DNA of 64,000 bases. It comes from Tenderia sp965602225. Its GTDB lineage: Bacteria; Pseudomonadota; Gammaproteobacteria; Tenderiales; Tenderiaceae. Made by a program: the position numbers and the translations under genes. Location: NCBI GenBank assembly GCA_965602225.1, contig CBFCYE010000009.1:1-64000 (forward strand), in the 5' to 3' direction. Positions 1 to 8,635 of this stretch are shown one piece after another. The notes below the pieces were generated by a model, which saw nothing but the letters and a program-made list of their open reading frames with translations, was not told the origin of the DNA and did no database searches. The first letter of the stretch is position 1; every line of letters begins with the position of its first letter.

Positions 1-2
1 TA

Positions 3-79
3 TGGTGGGCCTGGAAAGACTCGAACTTTCGACCAATGGATTATGAGTCCACTGCTCTAACCAACTGAGCTACAGGCCC
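3..79 (-). tRNA. ileX: tRNA-Ile2 (anticodon CAU), ileX-like
   Basis: A 77-nt cloverleaf reads on the minus strand with the 3' CCA encoded. The seven acceptor pairs are perfect (GGGCCTG with CAGGCCC) and the discriminator is A. The anticodon loop is CTCATAA, so the anticodon is CAU, which could be elongator Met or the lysidine-modified Ile2. I favour Ile2 because the acceptor stem carries C4-G69 and C5-G68, the pairs known to be favoured by TilS, and because the bases after the anticodon (AATCCATTGGTC) resemble E. coli ileX rather than metT. In E. coli ileX also lies close to rpoD. Confidence 0.88.
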
Positions 80-132
80 TTATTTGGAAGCTGCGTAGTA
101 TAACGCGTGATTTTGTTGCTAGCCAGCAGGAT

Positions 133-172
133 AAAAAAATCCCCGCCGCATTATTGCTAATGGGGCGGGGAT
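133..172 (-). terminator. Intrinsic terminator after rpoD
   Basis: Reading on the minus strand, a G+C-rich inverted repeat (AATCCCCGCC with GGCGGGGATT) is followed by a run of T. It lies directly after the rpoD stop codon and separates rpoD from the tRNA gene. Confidence 0.85.
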
Positions 173-187
173 TGTTTTGCTGTTGGC

Positions 188-1984
188 TTAGTCCTGCAGG
201 AAGCTGCGCAGGTTTTCAGAACGGCTTGGGTGGCGCAGTTTGCGTAGTGCCTTGGCTTCGATCTGACGAATACGTTCGCGGGTGACGTCGAACTGTTTGC
301 CAACCTCTTCGAGGGTGTGGTCGGTGTTCATGTCTATGCCGAAACGCATGCGCAGGACTTTGGCTTCACGTGCGGTGAGGCCTTCGAGGACGTCGGTGGT
401 GGCTTCTTTCAGGCCTTCAAAGGTGGCTGAATCAGGTGGCGCCATGACGTTGCCGTCTTCTATGAAGTCACCCAGGCTTGAGTCTTCGTCATCACCGATA
501 GGTGTTTCCATTGAGATTGGCTCTTTGGCGATCTTGAGGACTTTGCGGATCTTGTCTTCTGGCATTTCCATGCGCTCGGCCAGTTCTTCCGGCGTGGCTT
601 CGCGACCCATCTCTTGCAGCATCTGACGTGAGATACGGTTGAGTTTGTTGATGGTCTCAATCATGTGTACCGGTATACGGATGGTGCGGGCTTGGTCGGC
701 AATTGAGCGGGTGATTGCCTGACGAATCCACCAGGTGGCGTAGGTTGAGAACTTGTAACCACGACGGTATTCGAATTTGTCGACGGCCTTCATCAGGCCG
801 ATGTTGCCTTCCTGGATCAGATCGAGGAATTGCAGGCCACGGTTGGTGTATTTTTTGGCGATTGAGATTACCAGTCGCAGATTGGCTTCGACCATTTCTT
901 TCTTGGCGCGGCGGGCCTTGGCTTCACCAATGGATATCATGCGGTTGATATCTTTTATGTCGGTGATGGTGAGGTAGTTGGTTTCTTGTATTGAAACAAG
1001 TTTGTTTTGGGCACTGCGGATTTCATCTTCGTGTTCCTGCAGTACCTTTACATACGATTCGTTTGAGTTGACTGTTTGGTCAAACCATTCGAGATTTGTT
1101 TCGTTGTCTGGGAATGAGGTGATGAACTCTTTGCGCGGCATGTGTGCTTCGTTGACGCAGATATTCATGATGATGCGTTCATGGGTGCGGATGTCAACGA
1201 CTACCGAACGTAGATTCGCAACCAGCTTTATAATAAAGGCTGGTGAATATTTGAATGCGAGGAAGGCTTCGGATGTCTCCTGGCGCAGATCTTTGAGTTT
1301 CGGATCGTTGAGGTCACCCTTTTTAACCAGGGCTTGGTGTTTGGCGTAGGCCTTGGATATCTTATCCATGCAGGCGCGCACTTCTTCCAGGTCAGGGCCG
1401 GTATCAGCGGGTTTTTCGTCTTCATCGTCGTCATCAGAAGATTTGGCGCTGGCAGGTGGTGCAATTTCATCAGTAAGATCGGCAAAACCACGGATATAGT
1501 CGGCCAGGCGAGTTTCGCCGGCTTCGATCTCTGCGTAGCCTGCGATGAGCATGGAGCTGGTGCTGGGGAAGTTGCCTAGCGCGCCGTAGACCTGACCGAG
1601 GCCAGCTTCGATACGCTTGGCGATCTTTATTTCGCCTTCGCGGGTTAGCAATTCTACGGTGCCCATTTCACGCATGTACATGCGGACTGGGTCGGTGGTG
1701 CGGCCAAAGTCACTGTCGACGGTTGCCAGTGTGGCGGCGGCTTCTTCTGCCGCGTCATCATCGGTGACGGCGCTGTCTGTCATGATCAAGCTGTCGGCGT
1801 CTGGTGCAACCTCATGGACGGGGATGCCCATGTCGTTGATCATGGTGATAATGCCTTCGACCTGTTCAGGATCGACGATCTCATCGGGCAGGTGATCGTT
1901 GACTTCCCGATAGGTCAGGTAGCCCTGCTCTTTGCCCTTGGCAATGAGTAGTTTGATCTGTGATTCCGTTTGCTCGCGGCTCAT
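188..1984 (-). CDS. rpoD: RNA polymerase sigma factor RpoD (sigma-70)
   Basis: This is the housekeeping sigma factor, which directs RNA polymerase to most vegetative promoters. The 598-residue product has region 1.1 (about 1-80), region 1.2 (about 97-130, DPVRMYMREMG), a long non-conserved segment with an acidic run near 182-192, region 2 (about 361-431, including the TYATWWIRQAI core of 2.3/2.4), region 3 (about 440-516) and the region 4 helix-turn-helix (VTRERIRQIEAKALRKL, about 567-583). I start at the ATG at 1984. An in-frame GTG at 1990 would add two residues, but neither start has a strong Shine-Dalgarno. It is the last gene of the rpsU-yqeY-dnaG-rpoD operon. Confidence 0.97.
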   Translation of the reverse strand: MSREQTESQIKLLIAKGKEQGYLTYREVNDHLPDEIVDPEQVEGIITMINDMGIPVHEVAPDADSLIMTDSAVTDDDAAEEAAATLATVDSDFGRTTDPVRMYMREMGTVELLTREGEIKIAKRIEAGLGQVYGALGNFPSTSSMLIAGYAEIEAGETRLADYIRGFADLTDEIAPPASAKSSDDDDEDEKPADTGPDLEEVRACMDKISKAYAKHQALVKKGDLNDPKLKDLRQETSEAFLAFKYSPAFIIKLVANLRSVVVDIRTHERIIMNICVNEAHMPRKEFITSFPDNETNLEWFDQTVNSNESYVKVLQEHEDEIRSAQNKLVSIQETNYLTITDIKDINRMISIGEAKARRAKKEMVEANLRLVISIAKKYTNRGLQFLDLIQEGNIGLMKAVDKFEYRRGYKFSTYATWWIRQAITRSIADQARTIRIPVHMIETINKLNRISRQMLQEMGREATPEELAERMEMPEDKIRKVLKIAKEPISMETPIGDDEDSSLGDFIEDGNVMAPPDSATFEGLKEATTDVLEGLTAREAKVLRMRFGIDMNTDHTLEEVGKQFDVTRERIRQIEAKALRKLRHPSRSENLRSFLQD

Positions 1985-2100
1985 ATTCACGTATAAAAGT
2001 CTCGCTCGTTAAATGCCTAAAGTGCATGGCCGAAAAAATGGCCGCTAATTATAGCAAAATTCTCTGTGTCTTTAAACTCCAAAATTATTTCAGTCAAGTG

Positions 2101-3894
2101 CTAATTTTGGTCTTCGTCATTGCGTGGTAGCGGCTGGCTAAGTATCTGTTTTTCCTTCAGTAGCTCGGTTAGCTGCTGTTTGTCCTGGGGGCTAAGGCTG
2201 CTGCTTTCGCCTTTGCGAAGTAATTGATTGTAGCTGCGTTCAACGCGCTGCTTGTCTAAATGTCTTAGTGCATCCCTGAATTCATCTGCATAACCTTCGC
2301 TGGGGATGCCACTGTCACTGAGGGCTAGTTTGCTTAGGTGTTTGCCTTCGGGGCGATCTCGCCAGTGTTCCAGGATTGCACCGCAGTTGATATTGGGTTG
2401 CTGTTGAATAAGTTCAAGTAGTTCGACCAGTAAAGTGATGCCTGGTTCTTCCAGTTCGCGGAAACGGGCGGGGTTGGTGTCCAGTTGCGCCAGCTGGGGT
2501 TGTTCCAGCAGTAGGCTGATGATGCTGCGAACTGGGGATAGCTTGCGAGCATCGCCGGTTTGCCTGCTTGGTGTTCTGGTGGTTGCTTGCGTGGCCGGTT
2601 TTTCGCCGAGCAGCGACATGAGCTCTGCGCTGGATATGCTGGTACGGTTTGCAAGTTCGGTAATGATCATATGTTTGAAAATTTGATTGCTGATTTTTGC
2701 CAGTTTGGGGCGGGCCAGGTCTATCAGGCGGGCGCGTCCATCTATGGCGTTCATATCGACGCGCTGGCTGAGGTTCTGAAGCAGAAATTCTGAAAGTGAG
2801 ATGGCGCTCTCAATCTTTTCTTCAAAGGCTTGTTTGCCGATTTGGCGGATCAGGCTGTCGGGGTCTTCGCCGTCAGGCAAAAACATAAAGCGGGCGGTGC
2901 GGCCGTCTTTGAGTTCGGGCAGCATAATGTCGAGCGCTTTCCAGGCGGCGTCGCGGCCGGCGCGGTCGCCATCAAAACAAAACACTACTTCGCTGCTGGT
3001 GCGAAACAGTGGTTGCAGGTGATCGGGGGTGAGGGCGGTGCCAAGTGTCGCTACGGCGTAGCGAACGCCGTGTTGCGCTAGTGCGACTACATCCATGTAA
3101 CCTTCGACTACCAGTAGTCGATCTATCTGGCGTAAGGCCTGCTTTGCTTCAAACAGACCGTATAGTTCGCGGCCTTTATGGAATAGCGGCGATTCGGGTG
3201 AGTTGAGGTATTTGGGGTTGTCCTCTGGATCGATCACGCGGCCGCCAAAGGCAATTACCCGGCCGCGCTTATCGCGAATGGGGAACATGATGCGGTTGCG
3301 GAAGCGGTCGTACTGGCCGCCGCCATCTTTGGCTATGCTCATGCCTGTGGTGACCAGCTGTTGTTGGCGTTGTTTGTTGCTGCCTAGGGCCTTGTCGAGA
3401 TTGTCCCAGCCTGGCGGTGCAAAACCGATGCTGAACGCGGCGGCGATTTCGCCGGTGAGGCCGCGTTGTTTGAGGTAGTCGATGGCTTTGTTTGCGGTGG
3501 TATGTTTTTTGAGCTGCTGGCCGTAGTAGTTGGTCGCCTCCAGCATAATAGGGTGTAAGTCTGGGCCGGCTTTGTGTTCTGGCTGTTCGTTTTCGGTTGT
3601 GGGTAGTTCCATGCCGGCACGATGGCCCAGCTCCTTGACGGCTTCGATGAAGTCCATGTGCTCGTATTCCATCAGGAAGCTAATGGCGTTGCCGCTGGCT
3701 TGGCAGCCGAAGCAATGGTAGAACTGCTTGTTTTGGCTGACGGTAAACGAGGGTGTCTTTTCTTCGTGGAAGGGGCAGCGGGCTTGGTAGTCTCGGCCGG
3801 CTTTGCGTAGCGGCACGCGGCTGTCGATGACGTCGACAATGTCTGTCCGGTTAAGGATTTCGTCTATGAAGTGCTGTGGGATGCGGCCTGCCAT
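2101..3894 (-). CDS. dnaG: DNA primase DnaG
   Basis: This primase synthesises the RNA primers for chromosomal replication. The 597-residue product begins with a CHC2 zinc-binding domain (C40, H43, C61, C64). The central TOPRIM catalytic core shows VVEGYMDVVAL and the acidic CFDGDRAGRDAA motif. A helical C-terminal region for DnaB helicase interaction follows. Length and domain order are normal for a proteobacterial primase. I start at the ATG at 3894 rather than the TTG one codon upstream. It sits between yqeY and rpoD in the macromolecular synthesis operon. Confidence 0.97.
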   Translation of the reverse strand: MAGRIPQHFIDEILNRTDIVDVIDSRVPLRKAGRDYQARCPFHEEKTPSFTVSQNKQFYHCFGCQASGNAISFLMEYEHMDFIEAVKELGHRAGMELPTTENEQPEHKAGPDLHPIMLEATNYYGQQLKKHTTANKAIDYLKQRGLTGEIAAAFSIGFAPPGWDNLDKALGSNKQRQQQLVTTGMSIAKDGGGQYDRFRNRIMFPIRDKRGRVIAFGGRVIDPEDNPKYLNSPESPLFHKGRELYGLFEAKQALRQIDRLLVVEGYMDVVALAQHGVRYAVATLGTALTPDHLQPLFRTSSEVVFCFDGDRAGRDAAWKALDIMLPELKDGRTARFMFLPDGEDPDSLIRQIGKQAFEEKIESAISLSEFLLQNLSQRVDMNAIDGRARLIDLARPKLAKISNQIFKHMIITELANRTSISSAELMSLLGEKPATQATTRTPSRQTGDARKLSPVRSIISLLLEQPQLAQLDTNPARFRELEEPGITLLVELLELIQQQPNINCGAILEHWRDRPEGKHLSKLALSDSGIPSEGYADEFRDALRHLDKQRVERSYNQLLRKGESSSLSPQDKQQLTELLKEKQILSQPLPRNDEDQN

Positions 3895-3958
3895 CAAAAA
3901 AGAGTATCTTTAGTTGGGTTGCGGCGAAACGACCAGTTTAGCCGCCGGGCAGGTTTTT

Positions 3959-4411
3959 TCAAGCAGGTGTTAGTTTGCTTTTGACTAGTTGGCTGGCCTG
4001 GCCCATGTCGGCGCGGCCCTGAATGCGTGGTTTGAGTGCACCCATAACTTTGCCCATGTCTTGCGGGCCAGTGGCGCTGACGCTGCTGATGATTTCGGCG
4101 ACAACAGCCTCGAGCTCAGCTATGTCCATCTGTTCAGGTAGGTATTCTTGCAGGATGACGATCTCGGCCTTTTCGATGTCGGCCAGTTCCTGGCGCTCGG
4201 CCTTTTCAAACTGTTCAATCGAGTCGCGGCGTTGCTTGACCATCTTTTCTAAGATGGCTAGCACTTGCTCGTCATTAGGGATGGACCTGTCGTCCACCTC
4301 TTTTTGTTTGATTGCTGCCAGGGCGAGACGAATAGTCGCCAGGCGTGCCTTTTCTTTGGCGCGCATGGCGGCTTTCATATCGTCCTTAAACCGCTCTATC
4401 AAGGTGGCCAT
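3959..4411 (-). CDS. yqeY: GatB/YqeY domain protein
   Basis: The 150-residue protein belongs to the YqeY family, an all-helical domain related to the tRNA-binding tail of the GatB amidotransferase subunit. Typical sequence is seen in LIERFKDDMKAAMRAKEKARLATIR near the start and MGKVMGALKP..GRADMGQAS near the end. The precise role is unknown; a link to tRNA or translation is only inferred from the fold. Its position between rpsU and dnaG is common in gammaproteobacteria. Confidence 0.93.
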   Translation of the reverse strand: MATLIERFKDDMKAAMRAKEKARLATIRLALAAIKQKEVDDRSIPNDEQVLAILEKMVKQRRDSIEQFEKAERQELADIEKAEIVILQEYLPEQMDIAELEAVVAEIISSVSATGPQDMGKVMGALKPRIQGRADMGQASQLVKSKLTPA

Positions 4412-4440
4412 GATTGCCGTTGTCCTTGTGCTGAGGGTTC

Positions 4441-4656
4441 TTAGTAAAGACGTTTGCGGTGAGCTTGTTCGCGCATCAGCTTTTTGTGCTGACGTTTAAC
4501 GGCTGCAGCGGCTTTACGCTTACGTACGGCTGTTGGCTTTTCGTAGCACTCACGGGCGCGGATTTCAGACAGGGTGCCGGCCTTTTCGCAGGTGCGCTTG
4601 AAGCGACGCAGGGCGATTTCGAAGGGCTCGTTTTCTCTCAGACGTACTGATGGCAT
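4441..4656 (-). CDS. rpsU: 30S ribosomal protein S21
   Basis: This small ribosomal subunit protein takes part in translation initiation. The 71-residue product MPSVRLRENEPFEIALRRF.. has the typical basic C-terminus ending HRKRLY. An in-frame extension would give 101 residues, but the ATG at 4656 is the family start and has AAGGAAC about 11 bases upstream. It is the first gene of the rpsU-yqeY-dnaG-rpoD operon. Confidence 0.97.
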   Translation of the reverse strand: MPSVRLRENEPFEIALRRFKRTCEKAGTLSEIRARECYEKPTAVRKRKAAAAVKRQHKKLMREQAHRKRLY

Positions 4657-4700
4657 AAGTATCCAGTTCCTTAAACAATGCAATTTAGGGTTGTTAAGTT

Positions 4701-4716
4701 TCACCCGTGAGGGTGA
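4701..4716 (-). other. Small hairpin in the rpsU leader
   Basis: A perfect 6-bp inverted repeat (TCACCC, loop GTGA, GGGTGA) lies about 45 bases before the rpsU start, just inside the predicted transcript. It could contribute to control of S21 expression, but nothing in the sequence proves this. Confidence 0.35.
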
Positions 4717-4726
4717 GAGGGGCGCT

Positions 4727-4754
4727 ATTTTAGAGCAATCTGCCAAAATTGCAA
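4727..4754 (-). promoter_or_regulatory. Sigma-70 promoter for the rpsU-dnaG-rpoD operon
   Basis: On the minus strand TTGCAA (4754-4749) and TAAAAT (4732-4727) are separated by 16 bases. The predicted start near 4720 leaves a leader of about 65 bases before rpsU. Confidence 0.65.
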
Positions 4755-4765
4755 AGGGCTGTGAT

Positions 4766-5536
4766 TTATCTGTTGTTGCCGCAGGCCGGACAAGACGGGT
4801 CTTTGTTGAGTTTTAGTCGGCGTGGGTTCATGTTTAAGGCGTCTATGGTGAGTAGTTGCCCAGTGAGTGGCTCACCTATATTAAGTATGACTTTCAAGAC
4901 TTCCGCAGCCTGAATGCTGCCGATGATGCCGACAAGTGGGGCGAATACGCCGCGGTCATGGCAAGTTTGTTGGGGTTGGCTGGATTCCTCTTCATTGTAG
5001 AGGCATTGGTAGCAGGGGGCGTCTTGCGAGCGTGGGTCAAATACGGCGACCTGGCCCTGAAAGCGAATCGCAGCACCGCTTACGAGCGGGATTTTGTTGT
5101 CGAGGCTGGCCTGATTGATGGTGAAGCGGCTGTCGAAATTGTCGCTACAGTCAATCAGGATGTCTGCGTCATTTGTTGCTTGGTTGAGCTGGTCTTTGTC
5201 GGCGCGATGGCAGATTGCTTCAACCTCAATTTCAGGGTTGAGTGCCAATAGGGTGTTGCGCAGGCATTGAGCCTTTTCTTTGTCTATATCTTTGTTATTA
5301 AACGCTATTTGTCGTTGTAGATTGCCAAGATCGACAGTGTCGTCATCAAAGATGGTGATGCGGCCGACGCCACTGCTGGCCAAATACATGGCAACGGGTG
5401 AGCCAAGCCCGCCTGCGCCAACGATGACTGCTTTGGCTTGGCTGAGGCGGGTCTGCCCTGCTAGATCAATTTCTGGCAGGAGTAGGTGTCGGCTATAGCG
5501 GCTGAGCTGGTCGTTGCTGAGCTCGGTTGTGCTCAT
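4766..5536 (-). CDS. moeB: Molybdopterin-synthase adenylyltransferase MoeB
   Basis: MoeB adenylates the C-terminal Gly-Gly of MoaD so that sulfur can be loaded for molybdopterin synthesis. The 256-residue protein has the ThiF/E1-like nucleotide-binding motif VIVGAGGLGSPVAMYL near residue 35, the NLQRQ segment, the DCSDNFDSRF motif and two zinc-binding pairs (CYQC and CPAC). HesA/ThiF relatives are an alternative. The nearby moaA-moaC-moaD-moaE operon supports MoeB. Its start codon overlaps the stop codon of the upstream kelch gene in an ATGA arrangement, indicating translational coupling. Confidence 0.93.
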   Translation of the reverse strand: MSTTELSNDQLSRYSRHLLLPEIDLAGQTRLSQAKAVIVGAGGLGSPVAMYLASSGVGRITIFDDDTVDLGNLQRQIAFNNKDIDKEKAQCLRNTLLALNPEIEVEAICHRADKDQLNQATNDADILIDCSDNFDSRFTINQASLDNKIPLVSGAAIRFQGQVAVFDPRSQDAPCYQCLYNEEESSQPQQTCHDRGVFAPLVGIIGSIQAAEVLKVILNIGEPLTGQLLTIDALNMNPRRLKLNKDPSCPACGNNR

Positions 5537-6471
5537 ATGGTGTAGCGATAAAAGACGTCTATAGGTGTGCGGCCATCATCGGCCCAACCACCAACGGCGT
5601 AGATTGCGTTGTCGCAGACGGTGACGCCCATAGCGCAAGCGGGAGCTGGCAGCGAAGCAACCTGTTGCCATGAACCTGTTTCACGGTCGTAGCGTGCGGT
5701 GCGGTTGTGGATGTCGTCATCGCTGTAACCGCCAAATACGTAGATGTTGTCGCCAAGTTTGGCGCTGCCCAGGCCAGCTGCAGTCCATGGCAGACAGAAA
5801 TCGTCCTGGCTTGACCAGGAATTGCTGCTTGGGTCGTAGATTTCGATGGTAGTGAAATTATTAAAACCTTCAGGGCGGAAAGCGACGCCGCCCATGGCCA
5901 AAATCTGGCCGTCTTGAGTGACCGCAGATAGGGCAAAGCGCGGTGTTGGTAGTGGGGCGATGGCTTCCCATTTACCTTTGTCGAGATCAAGGCGTTCGCA
6001 ATAATCAAAGCCAGGATCGGTCTTGGGGCCGCCTTGGGTGGCGTCGGGGTGGTGGCCACCAAGAACATAGATGGCGTTGCCCAATACTGCGACGGCGGGG
6101 TAGTCGTGAGGCATTGTCAGGTCGGGGCCTTTTTCCCAGCTGTCAGAGTCTGGGTGGTAGATTTCGACGGTAGTCAGGAAGCGGAACATGCCGTCTTCCT
6201 GGCGAAAACCGCCGCCCATGACATATATGTTGTCGCCCACTGTTGCTGCAACGGTGCCTGAGCGTAGTGTAGGCATGTCCTGAAGTTTGTCCCAGCGGCC
6301 GGATTCGGGGTCAAAACAAATGGCTGAATTGAGGCTCTTGAAGTTTGGGCCACCACCTCCAAATGCAAATATTCTGCCTTTGTAGCTGGCTACGGATGGG
6401 TGTGAGCGAGCCACTTCAAGCGAGCCGAGGCTGGCCCATTCGCCAGGGGAGTTTGGTTTGCTTGTTGTCAT
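5533..6471 (-). CDS. Kelch-repeat beta-propeller protein
   Basis: The 312-residue protein contains six kelch repeats, visible as evenly spaced hydrophobic-Gly-Gly motifs (FAFGGGG, YVMGGGF, YVLGGHH, LAMGGVA, YVFGGYS, YAVGGWA), each followed by a Trp-containing strand such as GRWDKL or DSWEKG. Together they should form one six-bladed propeller. No signal peptide is apparent, so it is probably cytoplasmic. Substrate and function are unknown. The gene overlaps moeB by four bases and is probably co-transcribed with it, so a role connected with molybdenum cofactor or molybdoenzymes is possible but only inferred. Confidence 0.85.
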   Translation of the reverse strand: MTTSKPNSPGEWASLGSLEVARSHPSVASYKGRIFAFGGGGPNFKSLNSAICFDPESGRWDKLQDMPTLRSGTVAATVGDNIYVMGGGFRQEDGMFRFLTTVEIYHPDSDSWEKGPDLTMPHDYPAVAVLGNAIYVLGGHHPDATQGGPKTDPGFDYCERLDLDKGKWEAIAPLPTPRFALSAVTQDGQILAMGGVAFRPEGFNNFTTIEIYDPSSNSWSSQDDFCLPWTAAGLGSAKLGDNIYVFGGYSDDDIHNRTARYDRETGSWQQVASLPAPACAMGVTVCDNAIYAVGGWADDGRTPIDVFYRYTI

Positions 6472-6706
6472 TGATTGGGCATCGCTTAGTTGGGTTTTGT
6501 GTAGGGCTACTCTACTTAAAACATTTGGACTGTCAATAGTTTGAGTGGTTTGCGTGGGGTTAATGGAGCTGTGTTAGTGCTTTGTAATTTATGAAGAAAA
6601 CGCTCCTTTTAAGGTGTTGGTTGTTTGATGTGGGGTGATTGGTTATGATGTTTGTCTTTGTGTGGTGGCGCGTCGGTGTTGTTATGCAAAAGCGATGAGG
6701 TCAAGT
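6472..6706. other. Intergenic gap between kelch and moaA
   Basis: The divergent region between the kelch-moeB pair and moaA spans about 500 bases. In this first part I see no convincing coding sequence. The moaA-side promoter and leader are listed separately. Confidence 0.5.
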
Positions 6707-6735
6707 TCTACAGACTATTCGTCGATATATATAAT
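6707..6735 (+). promoter_or_regulatory. Probable promoter of the moaA operon
   Basis: A perfect TATAAT (6730-6735) is preceded by TCTACA (6707-6712) at 17 bases. It would give a leader of about 230 bases before the preferred moaA start. Confidence 0.6.
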
Positions 6736-6759
6736 AGATAACTGAATTGCGATTAAAAA

Positions 6760-6830
6760 AGCTTCCTGCAGAGCAGGGCGGCTTTATTGTCTGAGCTGCC
6801 TACCCAAGGGACTGTGGTTGTGTTAGTTTT
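6760..6830 (+). promoter_or_regulatory. Structured moaA leader, possible molybdenum-cofactor riboswitch
   Basis: The leader can form alternative hairpins: CCTGC with GCAGG (about 6764-6776), and an overlapping 8-bp stem pairing GGGCGGCT with AGCTGCCT (about 6777-6800, with G-U pairs). The sequence then reads GCCTACCCAAGGGA. Leaders of moaA in other gammaproteobacteria often hold the Moco riboswitch. The match here is suggestive only; I could not align it to the family model. Confidence 0.3.
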
Positions 6831-6974
6831 GCGTTAATTTAGAGGTAGCGGCCGCCGCCGTAAGAGATGTTTTATGGGGCAGCTGAAGGTGGCCGATGGG
6901 TATTCCTGTTGGTGTTGGGAACGATCGTGAGGGCTGTCGGCCAGTCTGGTATGAAAACAAATCAAGAAGATCGA

Positions 6975-8048
6975 ATGAATAATGCTTCTATAAATCAAAC
7001 GCAGGGTCATGTGCCAGTAGCGGCGCAAGATGTCTTGCCTCCTTTGCAGGATCGTTTCGGTCGAACTTTCGATTATGTCAGGATCGCTGTTACGGAGAAG
7101 TGTAATCTCCGTTGCACATACTGCATGCCTGAAGAGGGCGTGGATTTTCAAGGTAAAGAAAAGATTTTGCAGGGCGACGAGGTTCTTCGAATTATCGGTG
7201 TTTTAGGGCGCATGGGAATAAAGAAAGTGCGCTTTACTGGTGGTGAGCCTCTTGTTAGAAAAGATATTGTGGAATTGGTGGCTGGAGCCGCGGCAACGCC
7301 AGGTATCAAGGCGGTTCATCTTACGACTAATGGCTTGCTGTTTGATCGGTATGCGCAGCAATTACTGGATGCTGGTCTAACCGGTGTCAATATCAGTCTG
7401 GACACAATGGACGCGGAAAAATTTGTTGCCATTACTCGACGTGAAGGCCTGGAAAAAGTAAAAGAAAGCATCCAGCTTGCGTTGGATATGGGGTTCCCCA
7501 GGGTTAAGGTCAATGTAGTATTGATGCGAGGCTTTAATGAAGGCGAGCTAAGGGCTTTTACCGATTTGGCGATTGATCATCGATTGACTATTAGATTTAT
7601 AGAGTTTATGCCGTTTGATGGTCATCAGATATGGGAAAGTGGTGGTCACTTTGCTAGTGCGGAGAGTCTGGTAAAACAGATTGAAACATTTTACCCAGGC
7701 ATTAAAGAGGCAGAGGGTACGCGGACTGAGCATCATATATTTCAGGGTGAGGGTCACGCGGGCAAGATTGCCGTTATACCAGCGTTTACTCGTAGCCTTT
7801 GCGGTAATTGCTCTCGCATTAGGGTGACCGCAGATGGAAATGTGCGAAATTGCCTCTATTCAGATAAAGAATTTAGTCTGCGAGAAATGATTCGTCAGGG
7901 CGGTAGTGACGATGAAATCGTGGGCGTATTTCGGAAGGCCTTTGAAGAGAAAGAAGAAGATGGCTTTGAAGCCAAAAAGGCATCTTCTGAACAGCGTGTA
8001 TCAGCCGATGGTATCGGTCGGGCCAGTATGACCCAGATTGGTGGCTAA
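6975..8048 (+). CDS. moaA: GTP 3',8-cyclase MoaA
   Basis: This radical-SAM enzyme converts GTP to 3',8-cyclo-GTP, the first step of molybdopterin synthesis. The N-terminal [4Fe-4S] motif CNLRCTYC is at about residues 43-50. The second cluster motif (CGNCSRIR..CLYS) lies near the C-terminus, and the protein ends in the conserved Gly-Gly (QIGG). An open frame extends upstream to 6867, but that part is hydrophobic and unlike the family. I prefer the ATG at 6975, with AAGAAG upstream (357 residues); the ATG at 6951 is also possible. It is the first gene of moaA-moaC-moaD-moaE. Confidence 0.95.
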   Translation: MNNASINQTQGHVPVAAQDVLPPLQDRFGRTFDYVRIAVTEKCNLRCTYCMPEEGVDFQGKEKILQGDEVLRIIGVLGRMGIKKVRFTGGEPLVRKDIVELVAGAAATPGIKAVHLTTNGLLFDRYAQQLLDAGLTGVNISLDTMDAEKFVAITRREGLEKVKESIQLALDMGFPRVKVNVVLMRGFNEGELRAFTDLAIDHRLTIRFIEFMPFDGHQIWESGGHFASAESLVKQIETFYPGIKEAEGTRTEHHIFQGEGHAGKIAVIPAFTRSLCGNCSRIRVTADGNVRNCLYSDKEFSLREMIRQGGSDDEIVGVFRKAFEEKEEDGFEAKKASSEQRVSADGIGRASMTQIGG

Positions 8049-8134
8049 TTAATCGTTCTTGGTAAGTGTTGCATCCCTTGGCTATCGTTGAGGGGGCTTT
8101 TTGTAGACTTAAAAAATACTAGAGAGTTAGATAA

Positions 8135-8614
8135 ATGAGTGAATTAACCCATTTTAATGCTTCCGGTGAAGCTCATATGGTTGACGTTGGTGAGAAGGCA
8201 GAGACTCAACGCGAGGCTGTTGCTGAAGGGCGTATCTTCATGGAGTCTTCAACCTTGGAAAGAATCATGCAGGGCGATCATAAGAAGGGTGATGTGCTTG
8301 GGATTGCTCGCGTGGCCGGCATTATGGGGGCAAAAAGAACGTCGGACCTGGTGCCGCTTTGCCATCCAATTATGCTGACCAATGTAGAGCTTGATTTGAC
8401 TCCCGAGCCTGAAAAAAATGCTGTGTATTGTTTGGTTAAGGTGCGCTGTAAAGGTCAAACCGGTGTTGAAATGGAGGCGCTGACGGCTGTTCAGGTCGCT
8501 TTGCTGGTTATTTATGATATGTGTAAGGCGGTCGACCGCGGCATGGTTATGGATGGTATTGGTTTGCTGGCCAAGTCTGGTGGTAAGTCAGGTACGTGGC
8601 AGCGTGACGCCTAA
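8135..8614 (+). CDS. moaC: Cyclic pyranopterin monophosphate synthase MoaC
   Basis: MoaC rearranges the MoaA product to cyclic pyranopterin monophosphate. The 159-residue product shows the usual MoaC blocks: HFNASGEAHMVDVGEKAETQREA at the start, LVPLCHPIMLTNVELDL in the middle, and DMCKAVDRGM followed by KSGGKSGTW at the end. It lies 86 bases after moaA in the same direction and 21 bases before moaD. Confidence 0.97.
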   Translation: MSELTHFNASGEAHMVDVGEKAETQREAVAEGRIFMESSTLERIMQGDHKKGDVLGIARVAGIMGAKRTSDLVPLCHPIMLTNVELDLTPEPEKNAVYCLVKVRCKGQTGVEMEALTAVQVALLVIYDMCKAVDRGMVMDGIGLLAKSGGKSGTWQRDA

Positions 8615-8635
8615 ACGGTTTTGGAGTGCTAAATA

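Noticed and set aside
6867..6974. N-terminal extension of MoaA from the ATG at 6867
   Set aside because: The added residues are unlike MoaA, have no good ribosome binding site and fall in the leader; later starts fit the family length better.
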